From Flavicella marina (GTDB lineage: Bacteria > Bacteroidota > Bacteroidia > Flavobacteriales > Flavobacteriaceae), in contig NZ_VYVA01000004.1 of NCBI RefSeq assembly GCF_009193215.1, positions 1-64,000 of the forward strand: a stretch of 64,000 nucleotides of DNA, read 5' to 3'. The notes beneath the pieces were generated by a model. The model saw nothing but the letters and a program-made list of their open reading frames with translations. It was not told where the DNA came from and did not search any database. The position numbers and the translations under genes were made by a program. Below are positions 26,814-36,586 of this stretch, piece after piece; the stretch's first letter is position 1, and every line of letters begins with the position of its first letter.

Positions 26814-27773
26814 ATGTTAAAAGCAGGAGTATTAGGAGCTGGTCATTTAGGAAAAATACATTTACGATTGTTACAGCAATCAGAACAATATGAATTGATT
26901 GGTTTTTATGATCCAAGTAAAGAAAATGCTAAAGCGGTTTCTGAAGAATTTGGCTATAAAGCTTTTGATAGCATTGAAGCCCTGATTTCTGAAGTTGATG
27001 TTGTTGATATTGTAACGCCAACGCTTTCTCATTTCGATTGTGCAAAAACCGCCTTAGAAGCTGGAAAACATATTTTTATAGAAAAACCTATAACAAAAAC
27101 CTATGAAGAGGCATTAGAATTAAGAGCATTAGCTAAAGCTAAAGGTGTACGAGGTCAAGTAGGTCATGTTGAACGATTTAACCCTGCATTTACTGCTGTA
27201 AAAGATGCAATTAACAATCCTATGTTTATCGAAACTCATCGACTTGCAGAATTCAACCCTCGTGGTACCGATGTACCTGTAGTTTTAGATTTGATGATTC
27301 ATGATATTGACATCATTTTAAGCGTTGTAAATTCTAAGGTAAAAAACATCAATGCCAGTGGAATCTCTGTGATATCTCAAACTCCAGATATTGCAAATGC
27401 TAGAATTGAATTTGAAAATGGTTGTGTCGCAAATCTAACAGCAAGTAGAATATCTTTAAAGAACATGCGTAAATCAAGATTTTTTCAAAAAGATGCTTAC
27501 ATCTCAGTTGACTTTTTAGACAAAAAAAGTGAATTGGTTCGCATGAACGATGCACCAGAAAACCCTGATGAATTTGCTATGATTTTACAAAATGCAGAGG
27601 GAGTAAAAAAGCAAATCTATTTTGAAAACCCAAAAGTAGAAGCGAATAACGCAATATTAGATGAACTAGAATCATTTGCGAATGCAATTCATACAAATAC
27701 CACTCCTGTTGTTTCTTTAGGACAAGGAGCTGAAGCATTACAAGTTGCTTTACAGATTATCGATAATTTTTAA
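26814..27773 (+). CDS. Gfo/Idh/MocA-family oxidoreductase
   Basis: 319 residues. The N-terminal Rossmann fold has GVLGAGHLGKIH (5-16), and the family EKP motif is in IFIEKPITKTYEEA (about 92-105). The C-terminal alpha/beta domain carries VMIHDIDIIL-like substrate residues (LMIHDIDIILS). It should use NAD(P) on a sugar or sugar-like substrate. UDP-N-acetylglucosamine 3-dehydrogenase-like enzymes belong to this family, but the substrate cannot be told here. A possible TATTTTTG element lies at 26695-26702. The DCC protein follows 4 nt later if its TTG start is right. Confidence 0.88.
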   Translation: MLKAGVLGAGHLGKIHLRLLQQSEQYELIGFYDPSKENAKAVSEEFGYKAFDSIEALISEVDVVDIVTPTLSHFDCAKTALEAGKHIFIEKPITKTYEEALELRALAKAKGVRGQVGHVERFNPAFTAVKDAINNPMFIETHRLAEFNPRGTDVPVVLDLMIHDIDIILSVVNSKVKNINASGISVISQTPDIANARIEFENGCVANLTASRISLKNMRKSRFFQKDAYISVDFLDKKSELVRMNDAPENPDEFAMILQNAEGVKKQIYFENPKVEANNAILDELESFANAIHTNTTPVVSLGQGAEALQVALQIIDNF

Positions 27774-27777
27774 TGTT

Positions 27778-28209
27778 TTGAAAACAGTTTCTGACATAAA
27801 CAATATACGTAAAACAAAGTCTGTCATATTATTTGATGGACTTTGTAGTTTGTGTGATAGTTCTGTTCAATTCGTACTAAAAAGAGACACTAAAAATAAA
27901 TTTGTATTTGCTTCATTACAATCTGAAGTAGGTGTTGCTTTTTTAAAAACTCAACCAGAAACAATCCGTGCAACTGATAGTATTATCCTTGTTACTGAAA
28001 ACAATGTTTATTCGAAATCTACTGCTGCTTTGCACATCGCAAAAAGCCTAAATGGATTTTGGCCTATAAGCATCCTATTTATACTTATACCTAATTTCTT
28101 TAGAGATTGGGTTTATGATGGAATCGCAAAAAAGCGTTACAAATGGTTTGGCAAACTAGAAACTTGCAGAGTACCGACTCAAGAAGAAAAAAAGAAGTTT
28201 ATTGATTAA
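27778..28209 (+). CDS. Thiol-disulfide oxidoreductase, DCC family (DUF393)
   Basis: 143 residues from a TTG at 27778, just after the upstream stop. Another TTG at 27745 would add 11 residues overlapping the previous gene; no ATG is in frame near the beginning. The signature is LFDGLCSLCDSSVQFVLKRD, in which the DxxCxxC motif names the DCC family. A hydrophobic stretch at about 90-112 (FWPISILFILIPNFF) may sit at the membrane. Function is poorly known; a redox role is assumed from the CxxC motif. The 3' end overlaps the convergent symporter gene by 11 nt. Confidence 0.8.
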   Translation: MKTVSDINNIRKTKSVILFDGLCSLCDSSVQFVLKRDTKNKFVFASLQSEVGVAFLKTQPETIRATDSIILVTENNVYSKSTAALHIAKSLNGFWPISILFILIPNFFRDWVYDGIAKKRYKWFGKLETCRVPTQEEKKKFID

Positions 28210-29563
28210 CGTCTTCATTTTTATAATGATCGTCCCAGTTTTTCACTTTAGGTTCTCCCAACTTGCCTTCTGATTTGGCAATTACCATAGATACACATGC
28301 ATCGCCAGTAACATTTACAGTTGTACGTAACATATCCAAAGGCCTGTCCACTGCAAAAATTAACGCCAACCCAATCGGTAACATTTCTTTAGGAAAACCA
28401 ATGGCATCAAGCACTATCACTAACATAACCATTCCGGCTCCTGGCACTGCTGCCGAGCCTATAGAGGCTAATAGTGCTGTAAGAATAATAATCAATTGAT
28501 TCGTAAAACCTAAACCTTCTGGCCATAATACTTGCATGATAAATACGGCTGCTACTGCTTGGTATAAACTCGTCCCATCCATATTAATAGTAGCTCCAAC
28601 CGGCAAAACAAAACTAGAGACTTCTTTATCAACACCAATATGCTCTTCTACCCTTTCCATAGTAACTGGTAAAGTTGCTGCACTTGAACTGGTAGAAAAC
28701 GCTAATAATTGAGCTGGTGAAATTTGTTTTAAAAACCAAATTGGTGATTTTTTTGTGTAGACTGAAACGAGTATAAGATATACTACTATCATTAAAATCA
28801 AGCCTAACACTACTACTCCAGCATAACGTAACAGCGCTAATAAAATCCCGCCATCGTTTGTATTCACTATCACTGTTGTCAATAGAGATAATACAGCTAT
28901 AGGAGCGAATAACATTATCAAATCTACCATTTTTAAAACAACAGAATTTAAGGAGTCGAAAAAATCTTTTAAAGGTTTTGCTTCTTTTTCAGGTATCAGC
29001 AGCATACTAAGTCCTAGACAGATAGTAAAAAAGATAACTTGTAACATCATTCTATTATTACTCATTGCCTTAAAAGCATTATCTGGAACCATATCTACAA
29101 TAAATTGCAAGGGTCCACTATTTTTTTGATTTTCCGCTTCAGAAATTTTCTTTTGAATTACGGAACTTGAAGCATAAGTTTCTTTTAAGTGATAGATCGT
29201 GTCTTGCGAAACCCCTTCACCTGGTTTGAAAACATTTACAATAGCCAAACCAATTGAAATTGCTACTACTGTTGTTAGCACATAGGTAACAATGGTTTTT
29301 ACCCCCATGGACTTAAATTTTGAGATATCTTTTAGATCTGAAATTCCTTTTATGAGTGAGGCAACTATAAGAGGTACCGCTATAAGCTTTAACATTCGTA
29401 CAAAAACTCTTCCAATAGGCTCTATCCAGTTTTTAACAAACTGTGGTCCACTTTCAAATTGCAACAAGGTAAAACCAAGTAACACCCCTAATACCATTCC
29501 GATAACAATTTTCCAGTGAAGTGCTAGTTTTCTCATATAGTGTATAAAAGGTGTTATTTTCAT
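28199..29563 (-). CDS. Dicarboxylate/amino acid:cation symporter (DAACS family)
   Basis: 454 residues with eight main hydrophobic segments and two re-entrant loops. Diagnostic sequences are the serine-rich loop FSTSSSAATLPVTM (about 291-304), GATINMDGTSLYQA (about 321-334) and the NVTGDACVSMVIAKSEG ending. These define the GltP/DctA family, inner-membrane Na+ or H+ coupled transporters of C4-dicarboxylates or acidic amino acids. A long extracellular-type insertion at about 115-155 is rich in Lys and Ser. The 3' end overlaps the convergent DCC gene. It stands alone. Confidence 0.93.
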   Translation of the reverse strand: MKITPFIHYMRKLALHWKIVIGMVLGVLLGFTLLQFESGPQFVKNWIEPIGRVFVRMLKLIAVPLIVASLIKGISDLKDISKFKSMGVKTIVTYVLTTVVAISIGLAIVNVFKPGEGVSQDTIYHLKETYASSSVIQKKISEAENQKNSGPLQFIVDMVPDNAFKAMSNNRMMLQVIFFTICLGLSMLLIPEKEAKPLKDFFDSLNSVVLKMVDLIMLFAPIAVLSLLTTVIVNTNDGGILLALLRYAGVVVLGLILMIVVYLILVSVYTKKSPIWFLKQISPAQLLAFSTSSSAATLPVTMERVEEHIGVDKEVSSFVLPVGATINMDGTSLYQAVAAVFIMQVLWPEGLGFTNQLIIILTALLASIGSAAVPGAGMVMLVIVLDAIGFPKEMLPIGLALIFAVDRPLDMLRTTVNVTGDACVSMVIAKSEGKLGEPKVKNWDDHYKNEDVNQ

Positions 29564-29630
29564 GCAATGTACTACAAAATCTTTTTTTTTTGCATGAAAA
29601 CTAAATGAAAAACAATTGTATAAACATACT

Positions 29631-30170
29631 TTAACTAAAATCTGGAACTTTCCCTTTTACTCCTTTATAATAATTTTGAATATTTTCCATATCCGCTTGT
29701 ACATCTTCTGTTAAAAAATAAGGTTCGTCAATTCTAACTTCTTTATTTTGAAAATCTAAAGCTACTTTTACAATTGGAACTCCTGCTCCTTTCGCAATAA
29801 AATAATACCCTGTTTTCCATTTTTCAACTTTTTTTCTAGTTCCTTCAGGAGACATACCCAAAACAAAACTATCATTTTCGTTAAATTTACTGACTAACAA
29901 ATCTACAGTGTTATTCGATTTGGTTCTATCTATTGGAAAACCTCCTAACCATCTAAAAAAAATGCCTTGTGGTAATCTAAATAGTGCTTTTTTGCCAATA
30001 AAATGAATGTCTGTTTTTGTAATCGAACGAACTAGCACCCCAAGTGGAACATCAAGCCAACTCGTATGAGGAGCGGCAATCACCAAATATTTTTTATGTT
30101 GTTCTGGAAATTTTCCTTTTAGTTTCCATCCTAAAAGAAAATGAAAGATAAACTTTGAAATAACGTGCAT
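29631..30170 (-). CDS. Lysophospholipid acyltransferase family (PlsC-like)
   Basis: 179 residues. Motif I is HTSWLDVPLG (HX4D, about 33-42), and motif III is MSPEGTRKKVEKWKTGYYFI (about 106-125). The HX4D/EGTR pair is the signature of glycerophosphate acyltransferases, which transfer a fatty acid to lysophosphatidate or a related acceptor at the inner membrane. The protein is short for a PlsC and resembles the family of small PlsC-like proteins. It lies 78 nt downstream of the glycan locus and may be read from it, but I see no direct functional link. Confidence 0.85.
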   Translation of the reverse strand: MHVISKFIFHFLLGWKLKGKFPEQHKKYLVIAAPHTSWLDVPLGVLVRSITKTDIHFIGKKALFRLPQGIFFRWLGGFPIDRTKSNNTVDLLVSKFNENDSFVLGMSPEGTRKKVEKWKTGYYFIAKGAGVPIVKVALDFQNKEVRIDEPYFLTEDVQADMENIQNYYKGVKGKVPDFS

Positions 30171-30248
30171 CTTATAAATGTACGAAATATTTTATCGAAC
30201 GTGTAGGCAAACGAAAATGCTTAACATTTGTAAAATGAAACTAAAAAC

Positions 30249-31640
30249 CTACTGTCCTTTTAATTGGATTACAGTACTAATAGTTTTTAAAATAATTTTT
30301 AAGTCCATCATGATACTTCTTGATTTTATATAATACAAATCGTAACGGAGTTTTATTTCCTGTTCTCTAGTAGTGCTTGCATATGGAAACATCACTTGTG
30401 CCCAACCGGTTAGTCCAGGTCGTACCACATGTCGTATTGCATAAAACGGAATTTCTTTTTTCAAACTTTCAACAAATTCCGGACGTTCTGGTCTAGGACC
30501 TATCAAACGCATTTCTCCAATTAAAATATTCCAAAACTGAGGAATTTCATCAATTCTTGTTTTTCGAATAAATTTACCAAAAGCCGTAATTCTACTATCA
30601 TTTTTCGATGCCCAAATAGCCTTACCAGTTTCGGCGTCAATTACCATTGATCTGAATTTATAAATAGAGAATTTTTTACCATTCAAACCTACTCTAATTT
30701 GTTTGTAAAATAAGGGACCTCTACTTCCAAACAAATTTCCAATAAAAACAAAAGGAATAAAAAACAACAAACTTATCAAACCTAATATTGAAATAATTAC
30801 ATCAATCAGACGCATCGTTACCAAATAAATTGAGTTTTCATGATTTTTACTATACGATAAGTACTTATAAAATTCATGATTTAAGTTTTCCTTAGCAACA
30901 CACTCTGTTATCTCTTCATATAAATTTTCAATACTTTTTATATTTACTCCAGATTCAAACAAATAAACGATTTGTTTGTTTATTGTGTCATTGGGATTTA
31001 ATTTTAATTCATTCGTTGAGACTACAATTTCATCAACTGGCTCTTTGTCTAACTCGGTTAATAAATCGGCTTCTTTGATATCTATAAAGTTGAACTCTGG
31101 AAAATTTGGCAATTCTTTTTCAGAAATATAACTGACAACATTATTCTGGTAACTTCTCTTTTTAACAACAAATAATAACCCTTCAACCAAAGTTGATTTA
31201 CCGATAATCAAAATAGTTTTAGAAAATTTTGGACTGAATATAAAGGTGCTATAAATAAATCGCCAATACATTAATGGTAACGTTACTCCTAAAAACAAAT
31301 AAAGTATTTCAATACGGTTACTCGGAAGTGACGGTGTTATTATCGGTGTAAACACATAAAAAACTACGGATGAAAAACACGTAAGTATGATCGATTGAAA
31401 AATACGATACCTACTGCTGGAAACCTTTAAATTATACATTTCGAAAATATTCCCGAAAAAGATAAAATATACCAAAAATGTCAGTAGCCATTTTCTAGTC
31501 AAGGGACTATTAAATGTAATATAAGTAACATTTAACAATGAAGAAATAAGATAAATACCTATAAAAACACTTACAATATCAAAAAATCGCAATAAAACCT
31601 TGCGTTCAGAAATATTTAAATATTTATTCTTTTTCTTCAT
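30249..31640 (-). CDS. Initiating sugar transferase (WcaJ/WbaP type)
   Basis: 463 residues. Four to five membrane helices lie in residues 15-125, followed by a CoA-binding-like Rossmann domain (about 140-240) and another membrane helix (about 277-300). The C-terminal bacterial sugar transferase domain has KFRSMVIDAE (about 325-334), RKTRIDEIPQFWNI and GPRPERPEFV. It should transfer a sugar 1-phosphate from a nucleotide sugar to undecaprenyl phosphate, starting glycan assembly on the cytoplasmic side of the inner membrane. It is the last gene of the block, 88 nt after the previous one, and a TAnnTTTG element in that gap may give it its own promoter. Confidence 0.93.
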   Translation of the reverse strand: MKKKNKYLNISERKVLLRFFDIVSVFIGIYLISSLLNVTYITFNSPLTRKWLLTFLVYFIFFGNIFEMYNLKVSSSRYRIFQSIILTCFSSVVFYVFTPIITPSLPSNRIEILYLFLGVTLPLMYWRFIYSTFIFSPKFSKTILIIGKSTLVEGLLFVVKKRSYQNNVVSYISEKELPNFPEFNFIDIKEADLLTELDKEPVDEIVVSTNELKLNPNDTINKQIVYLFESGVNIKSIENLYEEITECVAKENLNHEFYKYLSYSKNHENSIYLVTMRLIDVIISILGLISLLFFIPFVFIGNLFGSRGPLFYKQIRVGLNGKKFSIYKFRSMVIDAETGKAIWASKNDSRITAFGKFIRKTRIDEIPQFWNILIGEMRLIGPRPERPEFVESLKKEIPFYAIRHVVRPGLTGWAQVMFPYASTTREQEIKLRYDLYYIKSRSIMMDLKIILKTISTVIQLKGQ

Positions 31641-31674
31641 ACCTACTAAAACAACAGTCTAAATTAATTTTTTC

Positions 31675-31682
31675 CAAATTTA
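31675..31682 (-). promoter_or_regulatory. Candidate internal promoter (-7) for the initiating sugar transferase
   Basis: The minus strand reads TAAATTTG, matching TAnnTTTG, 34 nt before the start codon and in the longest gap within the glycan locus. No TTTG stands at the -33 distance. Confidence 0.4.
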
Positions 31683-31728
31683 TACAATTCTACTAAGAAA
31701 ATCAGAGTTGTTAATAGAAATCGAACTA

Positions 31729-32946
31729 TTAAAACAATTCAATATACTTTTTCCCTAGATATTCATAGTCATGGTATTTTATCATGTAGTCATATCCTTT
31801 TTGTCCCATTGTATTTAACTGATCTTTTGACATTTGAAACAATTCCAATATGGCAGTTTCCAAAGCTACTATGTCGTTTGGCGGAACAATAACGCCGCAT
31901 CCTGAAAGTTCTACTTGGTCTTTGATATATTCCGAAGATTCTAAGATAGGTTTCTTTGCAAGCATGTAGTCGAAGTATTTATTATACGAAACCCCATGCT
32001 TGTATAAAGGCGATGCAAAACGACTAATATAACAAACGTCAAAATTCGAAATCATACTTTGCACTTGAGATTTTTTAATTTTTGGAATAAACGTAATGTT
32101 GTTAGTCTTTTCAGACTTTCGAACTAGTGCTTCTTTTGACAATCCATCTCCTACTATCGCAAAATGAATATTTGTATTATCTTTCATTTGAATCGCTGTA
32201 TCTACCAAAACTTCCATCGCATTTGCCATTCCAATAGTTCCTGCATAACCAATAATAAATTTGTTTTTAGGTATTAGCTCTTGTACTGATTTAGACAAAG
32301 CTTCATTCCCTATCAAATTCTTATTAATTCCGTTTGGTATGTATACAAATTTATCTTCATTTTTAGAAATTGAATTAATGTATGCATCAGCATTGGGTAA
32401 TAATGAAACAATAGCATCAGATTTTTTATAAGCTAGTTTTTCAAACCAACCAAGAATTTTTACTAGAGGGTGATTTCTACTATACCCTTTTAAATAAATC
32501 GGTGTTAATGGCCATAAATCTCTAATTTCAACAATTAGTTTTTGAGCTGAAAATTTCTTCTTTAAATACAACGCGCTGATAATTGGAAAAATAGGCATTG
32601 ATGAAACAATAATAACATGAGGTCTCCCCAACTGTTTTTCTTTCAAAAACAATACTTTAAGGGTATAAACTAGATTACTGTAAAACTTGGCAAAACCTGT
32701 CCCACTATATTTTGGAGTTTTTACCCAACAAAAATCAATTCCATTTTCTATGGGTTCTATCGTAAATTTTTTACTACCTACTTCCGGTTGATCTGAAAAT
32801 AAATGGTTGTAAGAACCTGAAATAATTTTCACATCATAACCTTTATCGACCCAAGTTTTACTTAAAAAATAATGCCTTTCTCCCCAACCAGAATCAATTT
32901 TCCCCGCAGTTTGGTTAAGTACCCAGATGGTTTTATTTTTTTTCAT
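31729..32946 (-). CDS. Glycosyltransferase family 4 (WbuB-like)
   Basis: 405 residues, GT-B fold. The N-terminal domain includes the GWGERHYFLSK acceptor-side loop and IRDLWPLTP (about 145-153), a segment characteristic of the WbuB/amino-sugar transferase branch of GT4. The donor domain begins about 225 with FIIGYAGTIGMANAMEVLVD, and the EX7E-like region is SPLYKHGVSYNKYFDYMLAKK. It probably adds a hexosamine or 6-deoxy amino sugar to the lipid-linked acceptor. It overlaps the CapK-like gene by 14 nt. Confidence 0.85.
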   Translation of the reverse strand: MKKNKTIWVLNQTAGKIDSGWGERHYFLSKTWVDKGYDVKIISGSYNHLFSDQPEVGSKKFTIEPIENGIDFCWVKTPKYSGTGFAKFYSNLVYTLKVLFLKEKQLGRPHVIIVSSMPIFPIISALYLKKKFSAQKLIVEIRDLWPLTPIYLKGYSRNHPLVKILGWFEKLAYKKSDAIVSLLPNADAYINSISKNEDKFVYIPNGINKNLIGNEALSKSVQELIPKNKFIIGYAGTIGMANAMEVLVDTAIQMKDNTNIHFAIVGDGLSKEALVRKSEKTNNITFIPKIKKSQVQSMISNFDVCYISRFASPLYKHGVSYNKYFDYMLAKKPILESSEYIKDQVELSGCGVIVPPNDIVALETAILELFQMSKDQLNTMGQKGYDYMIKYHDYEYLGKKYIELF

Positions 32947-34252
32947 TCAAATTTGATTCTATGATTTGTGGTTTTCCCGACTTTGTAGGTTCAATTTTTT
33001 GAACAATTTCAAAATTAATTGAAAAATCTTCACTTCCTATCAAAACACTAATTTTCTTTCTTGTTTCTTCAACAACTCCATCAGAGAAATCTTCTCCTTT
33101 CACAATAAGAATTTCAATACCTTCAATACTATTTTGAATAATTTTAAACTGTTTGATTTCAGGTATGTATTCAAAAATCCCGGTAAATGAATGAACAACT
33201 AAAGTTTTGCCATTATTAGTTTTTACAATATCTGTATCTCTACCGATTACTTTTTGCAACAGCGGGTACTGAAATTTTCTGTTTTTAGGATATTTTTCTT
33301 TGGGAAGTTTGATTGCCAAATCACCTATTTTGTAACGAATCAACGGCATTGCGAAACCATCTAATCTAGTTACAACAACATGACCTAATTCACCGTCAGG
33401 AACGGCATTGTTATCATCGTCTAATATTTCAACATACACTTGTGGAGATAAAATATAAGAGTAATCAAGGTCCAATTGACTACTAATTAAAAAGCCTTCG
33501 GCTGAACCATATGTATCTTGAATAGTGCAATGAAAAGTATTTGAAATATTTTTACGGTAGTGGTCAAAAAGTTTGTCACCTAAACTGATACAAGCCTTTA
33601 ATCGAATTTTAAAATTATGTTTTAGAGCTACTTCAGCGAAAACATTCAATGAAGAAGCATAGCCTATAAGTATATAGTTTTTTTGTTTTATTTTGTTTAG
33701 CACAGAGATAATTTGTGCTTCATCATGTGAAAAGGCATTCACATAAATTGTTTGAAATAGGAAATCTTTGATGTTTTTTAACAAGCCTCTATTCGGAGAA
33801 ATACCTGTTTGTACAACCTTACATCCCATTTTATAACCAGACCATTCCCACCAATGAACTAAACCTGCTCTTAGCGATGCAAGATCGTTTTTATCCATAT
33901 ATACAGATGAGCTAATACCTGATGAGCCACTACTCGATATTTTTGTCAATTCTTTTTTTGAAGTAGCCAATAATTGATCTGTTCGTTCTCTTAAATCATT
34001 CTTCGAAAGGATGGGAAAGTTTTGTAACCACTCATTTGGTGAATTTCCTTTGAATTCAATGTTTTGATAAAATTTTGTTTTATCTATTGCATGCTTAAGC
34101 AATAGTTTTAAATTATCTGCCTGAAGTATTTCTAAATCTTCTTCATCTAATAAATCTATTTGCCTCCAATACTTAAGTTTTTTCACAAAAGAACCTCCGT
34201 TAAGCCAATCACCTATAGGTAGAATTATTTTTTCTAAAAATATTGTATACAT
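32933..34252 (-). CDS. Adenylate-forming enzyme, PaaK/CapK-like
   Basis: 439 residues. The AMP-binding P-loop is SSSGSSGISSSVY (about 106-118), and QDTYGSAEGFL (about 246-256) gives the adenylate-forming motif. GHVVVTRLDG and YKIGDLAI lie further on. These motifs match the phenylacetate-CoA ligase/CapK family, whose members in polysaccharide loci are thought to activate a carboxylic acid for amide or ester attachment to a sugar, though the substrate is rarely known. No signal peptide. The position beside AsnB-containing genes suggests modification of the glycan; that is inference. Confidence 0.8.
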   Translation of the reverse strand: MYTIFLEKIILPIGDWLNGGSFVKKLKYWRQIDLLDEEDLEILQADNLKLLLKHAIDKTKFYQNIEFKGNSPNEWLQNFPILSKNDLRERTDQLLATSKKELTKISSSGSSGISSSVYMDKNDLASLRAGLVHWWEWSGYKMGCKVVQTGISPNRGLLKNIKDFLFQTIYVNAFSHDEAQIISVLNKIKQKNYILIGYASSLNVFAEVALKHNFKIRLKACISLGDKLFDHYRKNISNTFHCTIQDTYGSAEGFLISSQLDLDYSYILSPQVYVEILDDDNNAVPDGELGHVVVTRLDGFAMPLIRYKIGDLAIKLPKEKYPKNRKFQYPLLQKVIGRDTDIVKTNNGKTLVVHSFTGIFEYIPEIKQFKIIQNSIEGIEILIVKGEDFSDGVVEETRKKISVLIGSEDFSINFEIVQKIEPTKSGKPQIIESNLNEKK

Positions 34253-34253
34253 A

Positions 34254-35267
34254 TCAGCTTAAAATTGCATTCCATTGTTTCATCACATTCTCTGCTGAAA
34301 AAGACTCCGCTTTTTTACGGGCATTATTGCATAAATCCATGGGTTTATTTTCTATTATAGATACTATAGCATCTGCCATGCTTCGTGCATCATTTTTTTC
34401 CACTAGCACACCCTCTTGTCCATTATCAATCAAAAAAGGCATCCCTCCTGCATTGGTACTAACAACAAATAAACCCAAAGCCATCGCTTCCATAACACTT
34501 ACAGGCGTGTTGTCAAAATTTGTCGTATTGATAAAAATATCAAAATCTTTAGATTTCTTTACCCATTCTTTGTTGTGTAGAACCCCTGTAAACTCAACAG
34601 ATTCTTTTAAATCGTATTTATGAACTAATTCTTTGACTTTATCTATTGAACTATCTTTCTCAGGTCCCACCATACAAAGTACAGTTTCTGGATATTTTAT
34701 TTTCACCAAATTTAATACTTCAATAGCCATCGAAGGATTGTATAATTCTCTAAAAGCACGTACCCATAAAATTTTTGGTTCTGGATTTTTTCTTTCTATA
34801 AATTCGTAATTCTCAATTTTTAAAATATTTGGTATAAAATCTGTAAGATATCCTTGTCGCTCAAAAGCTTGTTTTAGATAATTAGATGGTGCTATATTTC
34901 GAAATGAGTTCTTAAAAATTCTTTTAGAAAATTTCTTAGACTTTTCAATTCTTGCAGGTAAATCGCCTCCATGTAAAATTGTAATGTATTTTAGTCCAAA
35001 AAAATTACAAAGCATAGAAATTACAAAAACTATATAAAAATAGGAAGTACTAAAAACATCAATTAACACATAATCGATACTATTTCGATACTTTCCAACA
35101 CTACAAATCATCTTATAAAACCGCTTGAATTTAGACAACTCATCTGAAGATTTTTCAACTTGAAAGCCTTGTTTTGTCAATGCTTCACTCAATACATCCA
35201 TTGCGGTAACGTATGAAGTGTGTTTTGACAAATCATTACCTATATAGAGGATATTCTTAGTCTTCAT
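34254..35267 (-). CDS. Glycosyltransferase family 4
   Basis: 337 residues from the ATG at 35267; a GTG three bases further out is also possible. The N-terminal domain starts NILYIGNDLSKHTSYVTA and is GT-B. The donor domain has ILWVRAFRELYNPSMAIEV, VCMVGPEKDS, and the C-terminal PVSVMEAMALGLFVVSTNAGG motif with the EX7E acid pair. It belongs to group 1 glycosyltransferases, cytoplasmic, building the glycan repeat. It overlaps the preceding O-antigen polymerase/ligase gene by 11 nt, so translation is probably coupled. Confidence 0.85.
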   Translation of the reverse strand: MKTKNILYIGNDLSKHTSYVTAMDVLSEALTKQGFQVEKSSDELSKFKRFYKMICSVGKYRNSIDYVLIDVFSTSYFYIVFVISMLCNFFGLKYITILHGGDLPARIEKSKKFSKRIFKNSFRNIAPSNYLKQAFERQGYLTDFIPNILKIENYEFIERKNPEPKILWVRAFRELYNPSMAIEVLNLVKIKYPETVLCMVGPEKDSSIDKVKELVHKYDLKESVEFTGVLHNKEWVKKSKDFDIFINTTNFDNTPVSVMEAMALGLFVVSTNAGGMPFLIDNGQEGVLVEKNDARSMADAIVSIIENKPMDLCNNARKKAESFSAENVMKQWNAILS

Positions 35268-36585
35268 CACGTGTAATTTTTATCAAACTCAACCCATAGA
35301 TAAATCCAGGAAAAGCAATTCTCATGGCTGAATGATTGATCGTTAAAAACCAAAAAACATAAAATGAGATAAGAAATGCCCGTTGGTAATTGGATGAATT
35401 GATGAAATGTACTGTAGGTACTAAAATCAATATCATTAAAATTAAAACTCCTAAAAACCCATGTTCTTCAATCAACCTTGTTGCCTCATTGTGTGATGCA
35501 GCAGTAACACCTTCATCGCTTTCCATCCGTAGATATTTTCCATTTCCAACTCCGATACCAAACCAAGGGGACTTATAAAAATTTTCAAATTGAGTTGACA
35601 TAATATCCAATCTACCCGAGGTAATATCTTCTTTTTGTTCTCCTCTAGCATTTTTTCCGGTATACCTATTATCTAACATCCCGCCAGTAACATCTGAAGT
35701 ATACAACCAAATTGCAACTAAAGCTACAAAGCCTATTAGTACATATTTAAATATTATTTTAATCAAATCTTTTTTGTAAAAAAACATAAACAATACGAAA
35801 ATAAAAAATGCTATTGCTCCCGTGAAAATACCTCCTCTAGAGAATGTTAACAATCCTCGATAAGTAAAATATATGAGAAATATGACATCTAAAAAAACAT
35901 ACCCTGATAACTTTTTATTTAAAAAAACCAGCACTGCTAAAATAAACATACCCAAACCTATTACGGTGGCGACTTGGTTTGGGCCAAATCCACCTGAAGT
36001 TTCGAAATTAGCACTACCCCTAAAAACTATTTCCTTTAAATCAGGTGTTCTAAAATACATGTAGCTTATCATTGAAAATATTGGAAAGACCATAAATACC
36101 AAACCTTCAAGAAGTGTATTCCTTGATACTTTTCGTCCATAAAAATAAAGAGCACTAATAAAAAGTACAACTGGCCCCGTTAAATTAAACGTAATTGCTC
36201 TTCTTATAGATTCACCATCTGGAACATCTGTAAAAACGATACCTATTAGCAATAAAAATAAATATATAAAATAACTAATCGAAATTTTTTGTTGACCACT
36301 CCTAACCAACATACCCATTACAAGTGCACCAATAACTGAATACTTTCCAAACTCATATGATATGGTACTTTTTGTCATTCTAAAAAACACTTCCGCACCT
36401 ACAAAATAACACGCCCATAAAAGTGCCTCATCGCTCCTGTTTTTTGTCCTGTAAATATCAGCAAGACTATAAAAAAACACACCTAAATACAGTACTTTCA
36501 TCAATAGTCCGATACTCCCAAAATAACCAAAAGTTATATGAAGTAAAATTAATATTAATGGATTATATTTTATTTTTTTAAACAA
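35257..36585 (-). CDS. O-antigen polymerase/ligase (Wzy/WaaL-like)
   Basis: 442 residues, starting with TTG at 36585; no good ATG is near, and the preceding stop is one base away. About 11-12 transmembrane segments. The conserved periplasmic loop carries TFSRGGIFTGAI (about 249-260) and FGIGVGNGKYLR followed by ASHNEATRLIEEHGFLG (about 362-378). That combination defines the Wzy_C/WaaL superfamily. In this locus, which also has an ABC exporter, it could be a ligase joining glycan to lipid A core, or a polymerase; sequence alone cannot decide. It lies between two GT4 genes, with tight junctions. Confidence 0.85.
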   Translation of the reverse strand: MFKKIKYNPLILILLHITFGYFGSIGLLMKVLYLGVFFYSLADIYRTKNRSDEALLWACYFVGAEVFFRMTKSTISYEFGKYSVIGALVMGMLVRSGQQKISISYFIYLFLLLIGIVFTDVPDGESIRRAITFNLTGPVVLFISALYFYGRKVSRNTLLEGLVFMVFPIFSMISYMYFRTPDLKEIVFRGSANFETSGGFGPNQVATVIGLGMFILAVLVFLNKKLSGYVFLDVIFLIYFTYRGLLTFSRGGIFTGAIAFFIFVLFMFFYKKDLIKIIFKYVLIGFVALVAIWLYTSDVTGGMLDNRYTGKNARGEQKEDITSGRLDIMSTQFENFYKSPWFGIGVGNGKYLRMESDEGVTAASHNEATRLIEEHGFLGVLILMILILVPTVHFINSSNYQRAFLISFYVFWFLTINHSAMRIAFPGFIYGLSLIKITRDED

Positions 36586-36586
36586 T

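Noticed and set aside
36585-36585. Frameshift or missing start at the O-antigen polymerase/ligase gene
   Set aside because: The TTG start directly after the preceding stop gives the full set of helices and motifs, so the gene is probably intact with a rare start codon.
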